Source: Xenorhabdus szentirmaii DSM 16338
GTDB taxonomy: Bacteria > Pseudomonadota > Gammaproteobacteria > Enterobacterales > Enterobacteriaceae
Assembly: GCF_002632585.1 (NCBI RefSeq)
Contig: NZ_NIBV01000002.1
Span: 1,816,561 to 1,880,560, forward strand
Reading direction: 5' to 3'
Length of the DNA stretch: 64,000 nucleotides
Position numbers and translations under genes: made by a program. Below the pieces are notes generated by a model that was not told the origin of the DNA, searched no databases, and saw nothing but the letters and a program-made list of their open reading frames with translations. Each line of letters begins with the position of its first letter. The stretch's first letter is position 1. Below are positions 16,327 to 26,405 of this stretch, piece by piece.

Positions 16327-19300
16327 CTATCGATTATGCATTGAGAAGGCTTGTGTAATTGCCGCCGCTAACTTTTGCCGGGCGATGTCTGGCTGGTGAA
16401 ACCATTCTGTGACAGAAATTCGGTAACGGGCCGGAACGACTTGCTTCAACACCGATGCACGCCATATTTCTCTGGCCCTTGCCTGTTTCAACAACGAATG
16501 ATGTGGCATATCGCATTCAATCCCGATGATATACCGCCCGCTGTGTTTATCTTCAATCATGCAATCAAAATAGAACACGCCGGCCTGCTGCACTTCCGCT
16601 ATCTGCCAGCCCTGTTGCTGCAAAAAATCCACCACAGATTGCACAAAACCGTCATTGGATTGGGGGCGATCACGCAACCCTGTATCTGTTCGACACATCT
16701 TGTTCAGCAGGACCTGATTGTGTTCGTTTTGTCCCGTTGTCAGGTTATGGGCAAACATCAGATACCCTTGTAAGAAATCACGGGGAATTTCAGGTTTTCG
16801 ACGGGTTGAAAATAAGTCAGATATTTCATCCAGTGGCATGGATGAGAAGATAATCACCTGTCTTCTGGCCCGGGTAATGGCGACATTGAGCCGCCGCTCT
16901 CCGCCAGCCTGCCCCAACACACCAAAATTGCGCCGGAAAGTTCCCTGTTTATTGCGTCCGAACGTTGTGGAAAATAAAATGACATCCCGCTCATCACCCT
17001 GCACATTTTCAACATTTTTCACAAATAACGACATATCCTCACCCTGCATCTGTCGTTGTGTTTCCTGCATATAGGCCCGATGGAAACCGGCATCTGTTTC
17101 AGTACGGGCAATCAGAAGATGATGGATTAGCTGGGCTTGTTTCTGATTAAAGGTCACGATGCCAACGGATGGCCGATGCTCAAACGGCGCCAGCCAGATT
17201 TCAGCCAGACACAAGACTATGGCCCTCGCCTCGTCAGGGTTGGTTTGATTGCTGTATGTTCCGTTGACCTTCTCCAGTGACAAGGGTTTTACCTGACTGC
17301 GTATTTTTTCTGAGTGCTGGGCGGGAATATTCAGGCGCCTTTCATAAAAGGCGTGGTTTGAAAAATTAATCAGATCGCGGTAAACGGAACGATAATGAAT
17401 ATCGAGTGTGTAAACCGGTAATACTGCCCGTGCCAAATGCAATAAATCCGGACACTCCCCGATTCGGCGATAATTCCACTCATTGTGCTTTTTTTCCTGT
17501 TGCTGCCCAAATGCGTCGTTTCCTTCGCCATCATCCGAAAAGTCGCTGAATGAACCGGAAAAAAAGCGGGAAGGCGGCATTTGTTTATCATCACCACTCA
17601 CAATCATTTGCTTACCACGATACAGTGTTGGCAATGCGTATTCGATTGGCATCTGAGAGGCCTCGTCATAAAGGACGGTATCAAAGAAACCGGCCCTGAG
17701 CGGTAAAACCTGACTGGCGACATCGGGTGTCATCAGCCAGACCGGACGTAAGTGCATCAGGCCCAAAGTTTCTCCCTCCTCAATAAATTCCCGCAGTCTT
17801 CTGACTCTTTTTCCGGTTAAACGGGTAATTTCTTCCCATTCCCTCTTCAAACCGATTTGTTGATGATCTAATTCTTGATTGAGCACTTCACGGTTAAACA
17901 TCTGCAAGTCTGTCAATGCACTTTCCAGTTGTTGGACATGCTGATCCAGTGCATCAGGTTCGATGGATAACACGGGGAACTGATGTTCAAACGATGCCTT
18001 CAGTGACAAATAATAATAATATTGCAATGTTTTCCCGAAGGTTTGACGCAATGCCGTATCATCCAGCTGAGAGAGTTCGTCTGTATAAGCACGGAATAAT
18101 CTCAGGATTTCCCAATGCGTCTCACCAAAATGTTCAGAAAGTGCCCGAAACTGCAAATAAGGTTTTAATGTCGGGAGGGCTGCCGCTATCACGGCCAGAT
18201 CATCGCTGAGAGGCATCTGGTGTTTAATCGCCCGGGCAAACCGGTGCTGTGTCTGGCTGGACAAATACGGAGTCAGCATACTGAGTGCAGTACAACTCTT
18301 TTCTTGTACCTGAGTACGTGTGATTGCGGCTTCGATTTCAAGACATTGTTGCTCAAAACCAGCATGTTGACCTTCACATATCGCACTGAATAAATGGGAT
18401 GGCTGCGGATAATCGATAACATATTGTGCCAGATCCGCAATCCGGCGAAGGTTGTCTGTTGCATTCTCCAGCTCCTGAAGCAATAAAAAAGCATCCGGCT
18501 CGGCAAACTCACCGAGTTCAAGTTGTTGATACAGCTGATTCAGTTCATTTCGGATAAGGCGGCATGTCTGTTCGGCACTTATTGAATGCGAAAATGTGGT
18601 GTGTTGTCCCGGATTATTGTTGATGCCGTGCACCGCAAAAAAAGTGTTTAGTTTGCGTTGACGGGCATAATAGAACGGATTCAGAAACAACCAAAATGAC
18701 TTCTGCTGTCTCTCTTTCAATGCCTGAGATAATTCCGCCAATATTGAACTTTCACAACCCGCCAGAAGATGGAATAAACGAGGGTCACACAACGAGATAT
18801 CCACCTGCTGTAAACGCATAATCAGTGCTTCCAGCTGGTTAATAATCTGCTGACCACGTAACCGCGGCCCTTTTTCATTGCAAAACAGCGGCAACCAGCA
18901 GGCGAATTGTTGCCATGCCCGCGAAGATAGTGAGGTAAATGCTGTTTTACAGGCCGCTAAGGCAACCTGATGGTGAGACAGTGTTTCAATGGTGATTTGT
19001 GTATGAGGCTGGGCCAGTACTTGCTCCCGAACCGCTTCCGTCTGCCTGAATCCGGCAAAATATTGGTTAAACCGATGGCAACTGTCGCTATCCGCAGAGA
19101 AAGAATGCAATTGTGCAAGCGGACTTCCTTCATAGCCGGCCAACAACCATACGGGAGCTGCCTGCACAATATCATCAATGATGGCTGTGGCTTCTGTTGC
19201 ATTGGATAAAGTAAATAACGGCTGCAATTGAGGTAAATCAAGACAAAACTCCGCGTTATCTCGTTGCAATGCAATCAAGGATGCCATCAGCTCACGATAG

Positions 19301-22300
19301 GAGCACCCTGCTGCTTCATGATGCTGATGCAAGCCGTTGTAATAATTATCCAACTGCGTTTCATATTTGCCTATCCGTTGGGCTGCAATATCACGCTGAC
19401 GCACCCAATTTTTCGCCTTGATATTATTTGTCGCTTTAGCGCTATTTTGCGTTTGAGTATCATGTTTCTTCTGGAGAAACACACTTTCAATCTGCGAACG
19501 TACAGACTGGACAATATCACGCCCCTTCTGCGACTGATGTACAAACACAATGCGGTTCATCAGGCCACTGGCAATCAGTCGTTTATACACAACCTCCAGA
19601 GCGGCGGGTTTCTGACAAATCACCAATGCGGTTTTCTGCCGTCCAATGGTATCTGCAATCAGATTAACAATAGTCTGGCTTTTTCCTGTCCCCGGCGGAC
19701 CTTCAATCAACAACCCCTGATTTTGCCGTGCCGCTGCCACTACTGTTTCTTGCGAAGGATCACTCTCGCTGACAAAATAACGTTCTTCTGCTTTTAGCGG
19801 CAGCAGTCCGGACACATTGGGCTCCGCCAATCCCAATGCTTTTTCCAGTGCCGTGTTTTCAACCGGTAATCCAGCGATTTGCTGTAAATCTTTTCCAATC
19901 GCCTGCCCGATAAATGACGTATGAAAAAGTACGGCGCTGCAACACAATGAGGCATTGTTTTCTTCGATTTCAGCATCTGAGGGCAATGCAGATAACTGTC
20001 TGGCTGTCACTGGCATCACAGTTGAAAGCTTCTCCATCACACTATCCACCGTCACTCCCGCATGTGCGAGCAACTGGTCCAAAATCGCCTGCCATTCTTT
20101 TACAGAAGGAATGTTTACCGAAGAAATGCCATTGAGGCTCGCCAATGCCGGATTGAGCCTTACGGCCCCGCGCTTGCCATCAAATTGCAATCGGGCGACA
20201 CCCCGCACTCCGGCATTCATCAGCAGATTAACCGGCCAGAGAAACAACGGGGCGATCCGGGGTTTCATCTGTGAAGGTTGAGTATGAATGAGCAGGAACG
20301 GAAATCCCAGATACATCCCATTTATGCCGGTATCCCGCTGATATAATTCAGTCTGAGACAGCAATACCCGTAACCGGTCGTTAACTTCAGGCTTCTGCAA
20401 TAAAGTCTGGCTATCAATGGCAATCGCATTTTTCGGTCGGTTAATGACATGTTGTAGCAGATCCTGCGCATTTTTCTGAACCGCATTCAATTCAGTCAGG
20501 TCAATCCGCCCTGCCGATGAAGTCAGGCGCATGCGAACTAAAGAGCCTCGTTGCGTATTTGCGGTGATTTTCCGGGTAAAAAACTGCATGACTTGCTGGA
20601 CATAACGCTGTTTTTCCGGCACCACCCATTGATCTGCCGCAATGGACAGCATGACAACCACCTGTTCAAGCGGCAGGCGCTGTGTCAGTAAAAATTGTTC
20701 CGCCCATTCATCAATGTCGGCGATCCCACACCGACAAAAACCACCAATTTTCTCTTTTAGCTGCTGGTATAACGCCAAACGCGGCAATTGTAATAACGCC
20801 TCAGCCGTCGCCCATTCAAAAGTATTGATACGATAATGTCTTGCCAGTTTAGCGGCCTCATCCAATAATGTCTGACGCGCAATAAACTGATCGATATCCG
20901 CACTCAGCAGCAGAATAAGCTCTTCATTCTGTGGATCTTGCCTATCAATCAGTGCACGCAATCCGCCATGATACGTATCAGGGAACAATTGATGATGTGC
21001 TTGCCGGCGGGCAATCAGCTGACTGCGGGAAGTCATCAGCAAATAGATTTTCAGGGTGTTTTCATTCAGTGCAATTTCCAGAGATTCAGCCCGGTTGCGA
21101 ATTTGCTGCTGACGATAATAGAGTTGCACCAGCCAGTGTTCAGGGTCGATTTGCCGCAATAGTTCCGTTACCGGATCATTAATCAATTGATAACCGATAT
21201 CTGCATGTTCCAATAACCAGGAAGGCGTGATGATCTCACCACGGTAAATAAATGGCATATCCGGATTGAGCACCTTCAAAGCCAGCATCAGGCGCAGGTT
21301 GCCATCCATTTCCGGAATCTCAGTAAAAAGACGCAGCGACGGGTGGATTGATTCATAATGGCTCATTCCGGCGAGCCATGAGAGCAGTTCTCCCCGCATT
21401 AACAAGGACAACGCTTCATCCCATTGGGCGAATTCAGCGGCCTTCAATGCAAATTGTATGGGTTGGCTATATTCCACTCCCGCAAGCATAAGTTGTTGGC
21501 CATGTTTTGGCTGTTGAAGATCCCTGTCTTCCGGCACTGCCGCCACCGGGCGACCATCCAGCCAAGCGGAGACTTCCGGCCACTGCCAGCGTCGTTTGCG
21601 GTCGCGGGTTAATAACCCACGCAGCAAAATGCGGATATTTTCATCCAAGTCATCGGGAATGATGACGCCATAAGTCATGATCTGGATCAGAAACGCATTT
21701 GTGTGCACCTGTTCAAAACAACGCCCCTGAGTGAGCTGTTCGAGCAAAATAATGCCCAGACTCCACCAATCAGAAGCGGCGGACACCCCTCCCGCTAAAA
21801 TTTCCGGCGCACTGTAGCGACTGATATCCAGTGAAGAAACCGCCTCAAGATCAAACTCTGACAAGCAGGCAGAACCCAATTCAATAATGACAATATCCAG
21901 TGGTGAACGCTGACGGATCATCAGGTGAGCAGGCCTCAGATCGCGATGGCGCAAACCATGTTCTGCAAAAACAGCCAACGCCTGACCAATTTCCCGAATG
22001 AGCTGGGGGATTTCTTGCTGTTGCCAGTCATCCCCTCTGGCAATAAAGGCCTCTAATGAACCACCGGAAATCGGTTCTGTCACATGCCAGGATCTGGCAA
22101 GATGGCGACCTGTTTCCAATAATTCCGGTACGTGATTTTTGGGTAAAAGGTGAAATACCTCATAGACAGACTGATCAGGTTCTTCACCTAATTGATAAAG
22201 CGTTAAAACACCTTGTTGCCCTGTTTCCTTATGAGTCGCATGGTAGCGCTCACGCGGACTGTCACTGCCATTTATCCGTTCACCCAACAGCCAGTTTCCG

Positions 22301-22668
22301 ACCATTATCGCTTCTGGCGGTGGCACTGTTGCATCCTGAACATAATCCGTTGAATTTTCGATGGAAAATTCGGCAGCATCGGCACCACATTGCAGGCAGA
22401 TAAGGTCGTCCTCTTCCATTTGATGCCCGTTCATACAAACATAAATATGCGCCTGAACCTGTGCCTCTGTAGCTTCTACTGCCGGCGATCCTGCCATTTC
22501 CGCCGGTGTGCCAATGGGTGTACTGGCTGGTAGCTGAGGACGCCAGCCTGATTGGCGAATAAGCTCTGACGATAAATCCCATCCGCATGGTCGGGTGTTA
22601 ATATGACCTTCACAAAAAATTTCAGTCAGTGGACGCTCTGTTTGACAGTGGGGGCAAAAACGCATCAT
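16327..22668 (-). CDS. Zinc ribbon / degenerate kinase / SF1 helicase / VSR-like nuclease fusion
   Basis: 2113 residues. In order: a Cys-rich N-terminus (CPHCQTERPLTEIFC at 5-19; CMNGH...CLQCG near 78-97); a protein-kinase fold (about 120-400) with HRDLRPAHL near 241, SAPEIL and DWWSLG, but ELG instead of DFG and no clear VAIK lysine; a long alpha-helical middle; SF1 (COG1112/UPF1-like) helicase with Walker A EGPPGTGKSQT near 990, YDEAS Walker B near 1670 and LNVAITRARRQV near 1930; and a C-terminal VSR-type/MTES_1575 nuclease (about 1985-2105) with FDCMI and IECDMPHH. It lies 30 bases after the radical-SAM gene. The kinase part is probably a pseudokinase or binding module. The architecture suggests nucleic-acid-targeting defence. 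Confidence 0.85.
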   Translation of the reverse strand: MMRFCPHCQTERPLTEIFCEGHINTRPCGWDLSSELIRQSGWRPQLPASTPIGTPAEMAGSPAVEATEAQVQAHIYVCMNGHQMEEDDLICLQCGADAAEFSIENSTDYVQDATVPPPEAIMVGNWLLGERINGSDSPRERYHATHKETGQQGVLTLYQLGEEPDQSVYEVFHLLPKNHVPELLETGRHLARSWHVTEPISGGSLEAFIARGDDWQQQEIPQLIREIGQALAVFAEHGLRHRDLRPAHLMIRQRSPLDIVIIELGSACLSEFDLEAVSSLDISRYSAPEILAGGVSAASDWWSLGIILLEQLTQGRCFEQVHTNAFLIQIMTYGVIIPDDLDENIRILLRGLLTRDRKRRWQWPEVSAWLDGRPVAAVPEDRDLQQPKHGQQLMLAGVEYSQPIQFALKAAEFAQWDEALSLLMRGELLSWLAGMSHYESIHPSLRLFTEIPEMDGNLRLMLALKVLNPDMPFIYRGEIITPSWLLEHADIGYQLINDPVTELLRQIDPEHWLVQLYYRQQQIRNRAESLEIALNENTLKIYLLMTSRSQLIARRQAHHQLFPDTYHGGLRALIDRQDPQNEELILLLSADIDQFIARQTLLDEAAKLARHYRINTFEWATAEALLQLPRLALYQQLKEKIGGFCRCGIADIDEWAEQFLLTQRLPLEQVVVMLSIAADQWVVPEKQRYVQQVMQFFTRKITANTQRGSLVRMRLTSSAGRIDLTELNAVQKNAQDLLQHVINRPKNAIAIDSQTLLQKPEVNDRLRVLLSQTELYQRDTGINGMYLGFPFLLIHTQPSQMKPRIAPLFLWPVNLLMNAGVRGVARLQFDGKRGAVRLNPALASLNGISSVNIPSVKEWQAILDQLLAHAGVTVDSVMEKLSTVMPVTARQLSALPSDAEIEENNASLCCSAVLFHTSFIGQAIGKDLQQIAGLPVENTALEKALGLAEPNVSGLLPLKAEERYFVSESDPSQETVVAAARQNQGLLIEGPPGTGKSQTIVNLIADTIGRQKTALVICQKPAALEVVYKRLIASGLMNRIVFVHQSQKGRDIVQSVRSQIESVFLQKKHDTQTQNSAKATNNIKAKNWVRQRDIAAQRIGKYETQLDNYYNGLHQHHEAAGCSYRELMASLIALQRDNAEFCLDLPQLQPLFTLSNATEATAIIDDIVQAAPVWLLAGYEGSPLAQLHSFSADSDSCHRFNQYFAGFRQTEAVREQVLAQPHTQITIETLSHHQVALAACKTAFTSLSSRAWQQFACWLPLFCNEKGPRLRGQQIINQLEALIMRLQQVDISLCDPRLFHLLAGCESSILAELSQALKERQQKSFWLFLNPFYYARQRKLNTFFAVHGINNNPGQHTTFSHSISAEQTCRLIRNELNQLYQQLELGEFAEPDAFLLLQELENATDNLRRIADLAQYVIDYPQPSHLFSAICEGQHAGFEQQCLEIEAAITRTQVQEKSCTALSMLTPYLSSQTQHRFARAIKHQMPLSDDLAVIAAALPTLKPYLQFRALSEHFGETHWEILRLFRAYTDELSQLDDTALRQTFGKTLQYYYYLSLKASFEHQFPVLSIEPDALDQHVQQLESALTDLQMFNREVLNQELDHQQIGLKREWEEITRLTGKRVRRLREFIEEGETLGLMHLRPVWLMTPDVASQVLPLRAGFFDTVLYDEASQMPIEYALPTLYRGKQMIVSGDDKQMPPSRFFSGSFSDFSDDGEGNDAFGQQQEKKHNEWNYRRIGECPDLLHLARAVLPVYTLDIHYRSVYRDLINFSNHAFYERRLNIPAQHSEKIRSQVKPLSLEKVNGTYSNQTNPDEARAIVLCLAEIWLAPFEHRPSVGIVTFNQKQAQLIHHLLIARTETDAGFHRAYMQETQRQMQGEDMSLFVKNVENVQGDERDVILFSTTFGRNKQGTFRRNFGVLGQAGGERRLNVAITRARRQVIIFSSMPLDEISDLFSTRRKPEIPRDFLQGYLMFAHNLTTGQNEHNQVLLNKMCRTDTGLRDRPQSNDGFVQSVVDFLQQQGWQIAEVQQAGVFYFDCMIEDKHSGRYIIGIECDMPHHSLLKQARAREIWRASVLKQVVPARYRISVTEWFHQPDIARQKLAAAITQAFSMHNR

Positions 22669-22698
22669 AGCTATTACATACCTGTATTTGTTGCCATT

Positions 22699-23346
22699 CT
22701 ATTTTTTAATTTGTGTTACCTGATGATCTTTTTGCACAAGCAAAGCTCTGAACCGTTCCATGTCCCCCTTTTCCGGAATACCGGCAATAAATACCCTGCC
22801 TTGCTCATCCAACGCGAGATCCAAAACTTTGTCTGTTTTGTTCAGTGGCTGATGGTAAGCGTGGTAACGCTGTTTTCCCAATGAGGTCAAAAGATGCAGC
22901 TCCTGATTATCACTGCCCCGCAACCGCAGCGTTTGCGTTGCATCCTGTTGATATGGGCCAGACACCAATGCATCAATCAAACCATCCATCATCCCTGACC
23001 CCGCTTTTCCTGACATCGCTTTTAATATGCTGTATTCATATCCGCTGAAAACCAGAATGTCGCCCGAAAAATGCTCCCGCAATGTTTTTAGCAAAGCATA
23101 AAGGGCATCCGGCTGATCAAAAGGTTCTCCCCCAGAAATGGTGATCCCGTCTGCCTGTATCAGCCATGGCATGAGCTGTGCCATCAAGGCACTGACAGTC
23201 ATGCGTTGCTGCGTCGGTCGCCATGTATCCGGTGACATGCAGCCTTTACAGCGAATGCGGCATCCTTGCGTCCAAATTCCAATACGCTTTCCCGGTCCCA
23301 GAGAAGTCACGGGAAAATGCAAACGCGACAAACTGATTTCCATCAA
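22699..23346 (-). CDS. Radical-SAM activating-enzyme-like protein (NrdG type)
   Basis: 215 residues. The 4Fe-4S/SAM site is CRIRCKGC (C-x3-C-x2-C) near residue 30, preceded by GIWTQGC, with the SAM motif ISGGEPFDQPDAL near 95. This matches the short NrdG/PflA-like activases rather than full-length radical-SAM enzymes. A C-terminal extension of about 80 residues (LALDEQGRVFIAGIPEKGD) is unlike NrdG. No glycyl-radical enzyme is in the window, so the partner is probably one of the operon's own proteins. Its start overlaps the AAA+ stop as ATGA, which ties the two products together. Confidence 0.85.
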   Translation of the reverse strand: MMEISLSRLHFPVTSLGPGKRIGIWTQGCRIRCKGCMSPDTWRPTQQRMTVSALMAQLMPWLIQADGITISGGEPFDQPDALYALLKTLREHFSGDILVFSGYEYSILKAMSGKAGSGMMDGLIDALVSGPYQQDATQTLRLRGSDNQELHLLTSLGKQRYHAYHQPLNKTDKVLDLALDEQGRVFIAGIPEKGDMERFRALLVQKDHQVTQIKK

Positions 23347-25199
23347 AATAGCCCCGTGGTGGTGGGCGTCAGCTGAACGGTTGTCATTTCATCTGTTTTG
23401 CCTAATGAGATGTGAGTGATACAAAAATCTTCGTTCGGCTGTACATTTTGATCAAAAATAGCCCGTGACAACGGGTTAATCAGGTGGATCTCAAGCTGAT
23501 TACGTATGCCCCGCCCTCCATTGGATAAATCCGCCAAGCAATGGGATTTGAGGGTTTCCATCACGTGCTCTGCGATGGCGATGGTTAGCGACTGTTTTTC
23601 CAGCCCACGCAGAATGTCATCCATCATTTGGGTGAAAATCTGCTCCGCAACATCCGGCCGGATAAAATCAAATACAATGATATTTTCACCGATACGGTTG
23701 AGCAATTCCGGCCGGTTCAGCACCAGTTTGAAATGACGTTCAATTTCCCTTTTCACATTCAGCTGAACTGTTTCAAATGGTTCATCCGGTGTCACGTTTG
23801 CGATCCGCTCTCCCTCATGATCCAGCCGGTAAATGCCTAGGTTCGAAGTAAAAATAATCAGTGATTCTGAAAAATAGACACGATCTCCGCGACCGGATGT
23901 CAGAACGCCATCATCAATAATTTGCAAAAACTTATCCATCAGCTGCGGGTGAGCTTTTTCAATCTCATCAAACAACACAACACTGAATGGTTTTTCGCGG
24001 ATAGCATTCGTCAGTTCGCCACCGGTGTCATAACCCACATAACCCGGAGGCGCACCGATAAGGCGTTGATCAGCATGTTCGGCACTAAATTCCGACATAT
24101 CAAAGCGGATATATGCACTTTCATCACCAAACAATAATTGAGTCACGGTTTTTGCCAGTTCTGTTTTACCGACACCAGTAGGGCCAGCAAGAAACAAAAC
24201 GCCGCGTGGACGCCCGCCTTTATTGCCCCCTACGCCGGTTATAGCCCGCTTAATAATATCCAGTAAGTGAGTTGCAGCATGATTCTGCCCTTTCACACGC
24301 CGTTGTATGATGTCATAAGCATTCCGGATTTTATTCCTATCAATCTTTTGCCACGGATCTTCTGTGATACCGACTTTATAACGCCTGACGGCATCACTGA
24401 TACGCGTGATTGGAACATGTTCAAGGCGGGCGAGTTGTGCGATGGCAGTTAAATCGAGCAATAACAGCCCGTTGGTTTCATCAATGAAATCATTTAATGA
24501 AGCGTTTTGTTCATCATCCGTCAACTGGCTAAAATCCGGCAATGAGCGCAATAAAGTTGGCGCCAGAGCCCGACGCATTTGTCCGTCAGGTTTAGCAATG
24601 GGAATGTGCCGGAGCCGGGGATTATTAATCAAAAACCAGTCCGGTAAATCCGTCTCTTTTTCAACTATCCAGAAAATAGCATTAAAAAACGGCTGGTGTT
24701 GTGCCCCGGCCGGCCTGGCTTTGGCCTGATGAGAAAGAATTAAGGCACGCGTAAATAGGTGGTGCTCAATGGAAGAGAGATGTTCACGCTGGGAAATCAG
24801 ACAAGAAGCAAAATCTACGCAGAGCGCTATCGGATCACCCGGGTATTCTGTCCATTTATCTAATATGTTATTTAACAGATCAATGCCACCGGGAATAAGG
24901 TTGGCATTCATCGATAAACCCATCTGTTGTAATAACACCTGCCCTTGTAATTCTGTTTTAGATGGATGATTGATTAAGGTAAATCCGGACAGTGGATTGA
25001 ATGTCATGATATGTGCATAACCCATATCAAATAACGTATTTTGCAGAGCCTGATTTAGTGCCAGAGGTGTAATAATCTCCGGCGAGATTTTATATGCCTG
25101 CAAGTCCCTGACATTACCGGATAAAACAAACTGACTTTTCAGAGGTAAAAAACGTTGTAGATCCCGTAACCAACGTGCTTTCTGGAATGTATTCTCCAT
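23343..25199 (-). CDS. ClpB/ClpA-like AAA+ ATPase, first gene of the operon
   Basis: 618 residues. The C-terminal half is a Clp/Hsp100 D2-type module: Walker A LAGPTGVGKTEL near 330, pore-loop region GAPPGYVGYDTGG, Walker B VVLFDEIEKAH, sensor 1 IIFTSNLG, and the C-terminal small domain NGGRGIRNQLEIHLINPLSR. The N-terminal half (FVLSGNVRDLQAY; NAIFWIVEKETDLPDWFLINNPRLRHI) looks like a second AAA domain that has lost its Walker A. No protease-binding loop could be assigned. It may remodel or load the helicase fusion. Transcription of the four-gene unit should start in 25,200-25,300. Confidence 0.85.
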   Translation of the reverse strand: MENTFQKARWLRDLQRFLPLKSQFVLSGNVRDLQAYKISPEIITPLALNQALQNTLFDMGYAHIMTFNPLSGFTLINHPSKTELQGQVLLQQMGLSMNANLIPGGIDLLNNILDKWTEYPGDPIALCVDFASCLISQREHLSSIEHHLFTRALILSHQAKARPAGAQHQPFFNAIFWIVEKETDLPDWFLINNPRLRHIPIAKPDGQMRRALAPTLLRSLPDFSQLTDDEQNASLNDFIDETNGLLLLDLTAIAQLARLEHVPITRISDAVRRYKVGITEDPWQKIDRNKIRNAYDIIQRRVKGQNHAATHLLDIIKRAITGVGGNKGGRPRGVLFLAGPTGVGKTELAKTVTQLLFGDESAYIRFDMSEFSAEHADQRLIGAPPGYVGYDTGGELTNAIREKPFSVVLFDEIEKAHPQLMDKFLQIIDDGVLTSGRGDRVYFSESLIIFTSNLGIYRLDHEGERIANVTPDEPFETVQLNVKREIERHFKLVLNRPELLNRIGENIIVFDFIRPDVAEQIFTQMMDDILRGLEKQSLTIAIAEHVMETLKSHCLADLSNGGRGIRNQLEIHLINPLSRAIFDQNVQPNEDFCITHISLGKTDEMTTVQLTPTTTGLF

Positions 25200-25429
25200 G
25201 AAGCCCCTTTTTCTTTCTTTTCATCTTAAAAATAATAAGTCAGTTTACTGCATTCAGAAAAAAACACAGTGGAGAAAACGCCAATTTCGTGATTCACTCG
25301 AAGAATAATTTATTAAAGTTGTTTTTCTGATAAGTTCCTCCAGTATCAGGCTCTGCAATCAATATCATCAAGGCCCTGATGATGCCCCCTAAAACCTAGA
25401 ATACTGGCTACATATCCTATATAACCTGA

Positions 25430-26161
25430 TTAAAACGGACTTCTTTCCAAATTATAGAAGTTATGAATCTTATAGAAGTTATGAATCGCTGATTCAGCCA
25501 GGCTTGAGGCTGTATCTACTATTTTCATTGACCGGGTTGCCCCGCTTTTTATGAGTGGGCTAATATCAGTGCAAGCGATCAACAATACATGTACCCTCAA
25601 AGCGTCCACATATGACAATACAGCATCCCACGCGGCTATTACGTCTTTATCCTCAAATCCTTTTTCTTTAATGAGTGCAAGAAGCGTTGTTGTGCGGCTG
25701 CGCAATTCTGTGGATAAAATAAGTTCTTTTCCCGCAGCATGAATACGCTCCTGATAAAACCCTGCGTCAATGGTCGGTTCTGTACCAATGATTGCAATTT
25801 TTGTATCATCAGACGTTATTTTTTGCAGAGCACAATCAGCGATATGCAAGATAGGAATACCCGCACTGGCATTTTTCATATCTGAATAATATATATGGGC
25901 CAAGTTACAAGGAACAGCTATCAAATCGACCTTAACATTCACCAAATCAGCAATACCACTCTGTAATGCTTGTATCATTTGGATGTCATCAATGGTTATT
26001 CCCGGATAAAACGGCGTTGGTAAAGAGATGATATGCATTTTGGGAAAATCCATATCATGTTTTGCCCCATACAAATATTGAGATGCGTTAACGAGCATAT
26101 CAATAAAGGGAGCCGTTGACCTTGGCCCCATACCGGCAAGCACACCTATCGAATAAGTCAT
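25430..26161 (-). CDS. Aspartate/glutamate racemase family protein
   Basis: 243 residues. The two catalytic cysteines of cofactor-independent Asp/Glu/hydantoin racemases are present: AVPCNLAHIYY near residue 83 and LIACTDISPL near 196; the start GVLAGMGPRSTAPF is the usual first strand. It interconverts L- and D-amino acids (closest in pattern to YgeA/RacX broad-specificity racemases) in the cytoplasm. The C-terminal HNFYK-IHNFYN is produced by an 18-base tandem duplication (25,452-25,487), which has added six residues. The gene is single, with an AT-rich promoter region upstream. Substrate not deducible. Confidence 0.88.
   Translation of the reverse strand: MTYSIGVLAGMGPRSTAPFIDMLVNASQYLYGAKHDMDFPKMHIISLPTPFYPGITIDDIQMIQALQSGIADLVNVKVDLIAVPCNLAHIYYSDMKNASAGIPILHIADCALQKITSDDTKIAIIGTEPTIDAGFYQERIHAAGKELILSTELRSRTTTLLALIKEKGFEDKDVIAAWDAVLSYVDALRVHVLLIACTDISPLIKSGATRSMKIVDTASSLAESAIHNFYKIHNFYNLERSPF
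25452..25487. repeat. 18-bp perfect tandem duplication in the racemase gene end
   Basis: TTATAGAAGTTATGAATC occurs twice head to tail, in frame, duplicating six residues at the racemase C-terminus. Confidence 0.95.
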
Positions 26162-26304
26162 TACACTACCTCTTTTTTTAAATAAATAATAGAAATTGCA
26201 ATAAACTAATACATGAGATAAAAATAATAGCCAAAGCTTTATTCAGCAATAAATAAGCTTATTCCATTTAAATGATAAAATCTGATAAAATACATTGATT
26301 AATA

Positions 26305-26331
26305 GACAAGCCTATAAAAAATAGGCTTGTC
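26305..26331 (-). terminator. Hairpin downstream of the small secreted peptide gene
   Basis: GACAAGCCTAT (26305-26315) pairs perfectly with ATAGGCTTGTC (26321-26331), loop of five A. It separates the peptide gene from the racemase gene. Confidence 0.6.
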
Positions 26332-26405
26332 TTGTCCATTTAATTTACTCTGCATCAATATTCAGCAGAATAAATGTTGCCTAACCTATCCACTCAATGA
26401 CTATA

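Noticed and set aside
22699..23346. Anaerobic ribonucleotide reductase activase NrdG
   Set aside because: No nrdD nearby, long non-NrdG C-terminal extension, and tight coupling to AAA+ and helicase genes.
16375..25000. Many open frames of 60-177 codons on the plus strand opposite the helicase and AAA+ genes
   Set aside because: They are shadows of the long minus-strand genes; no ribosome sites and no protein-like motifs.
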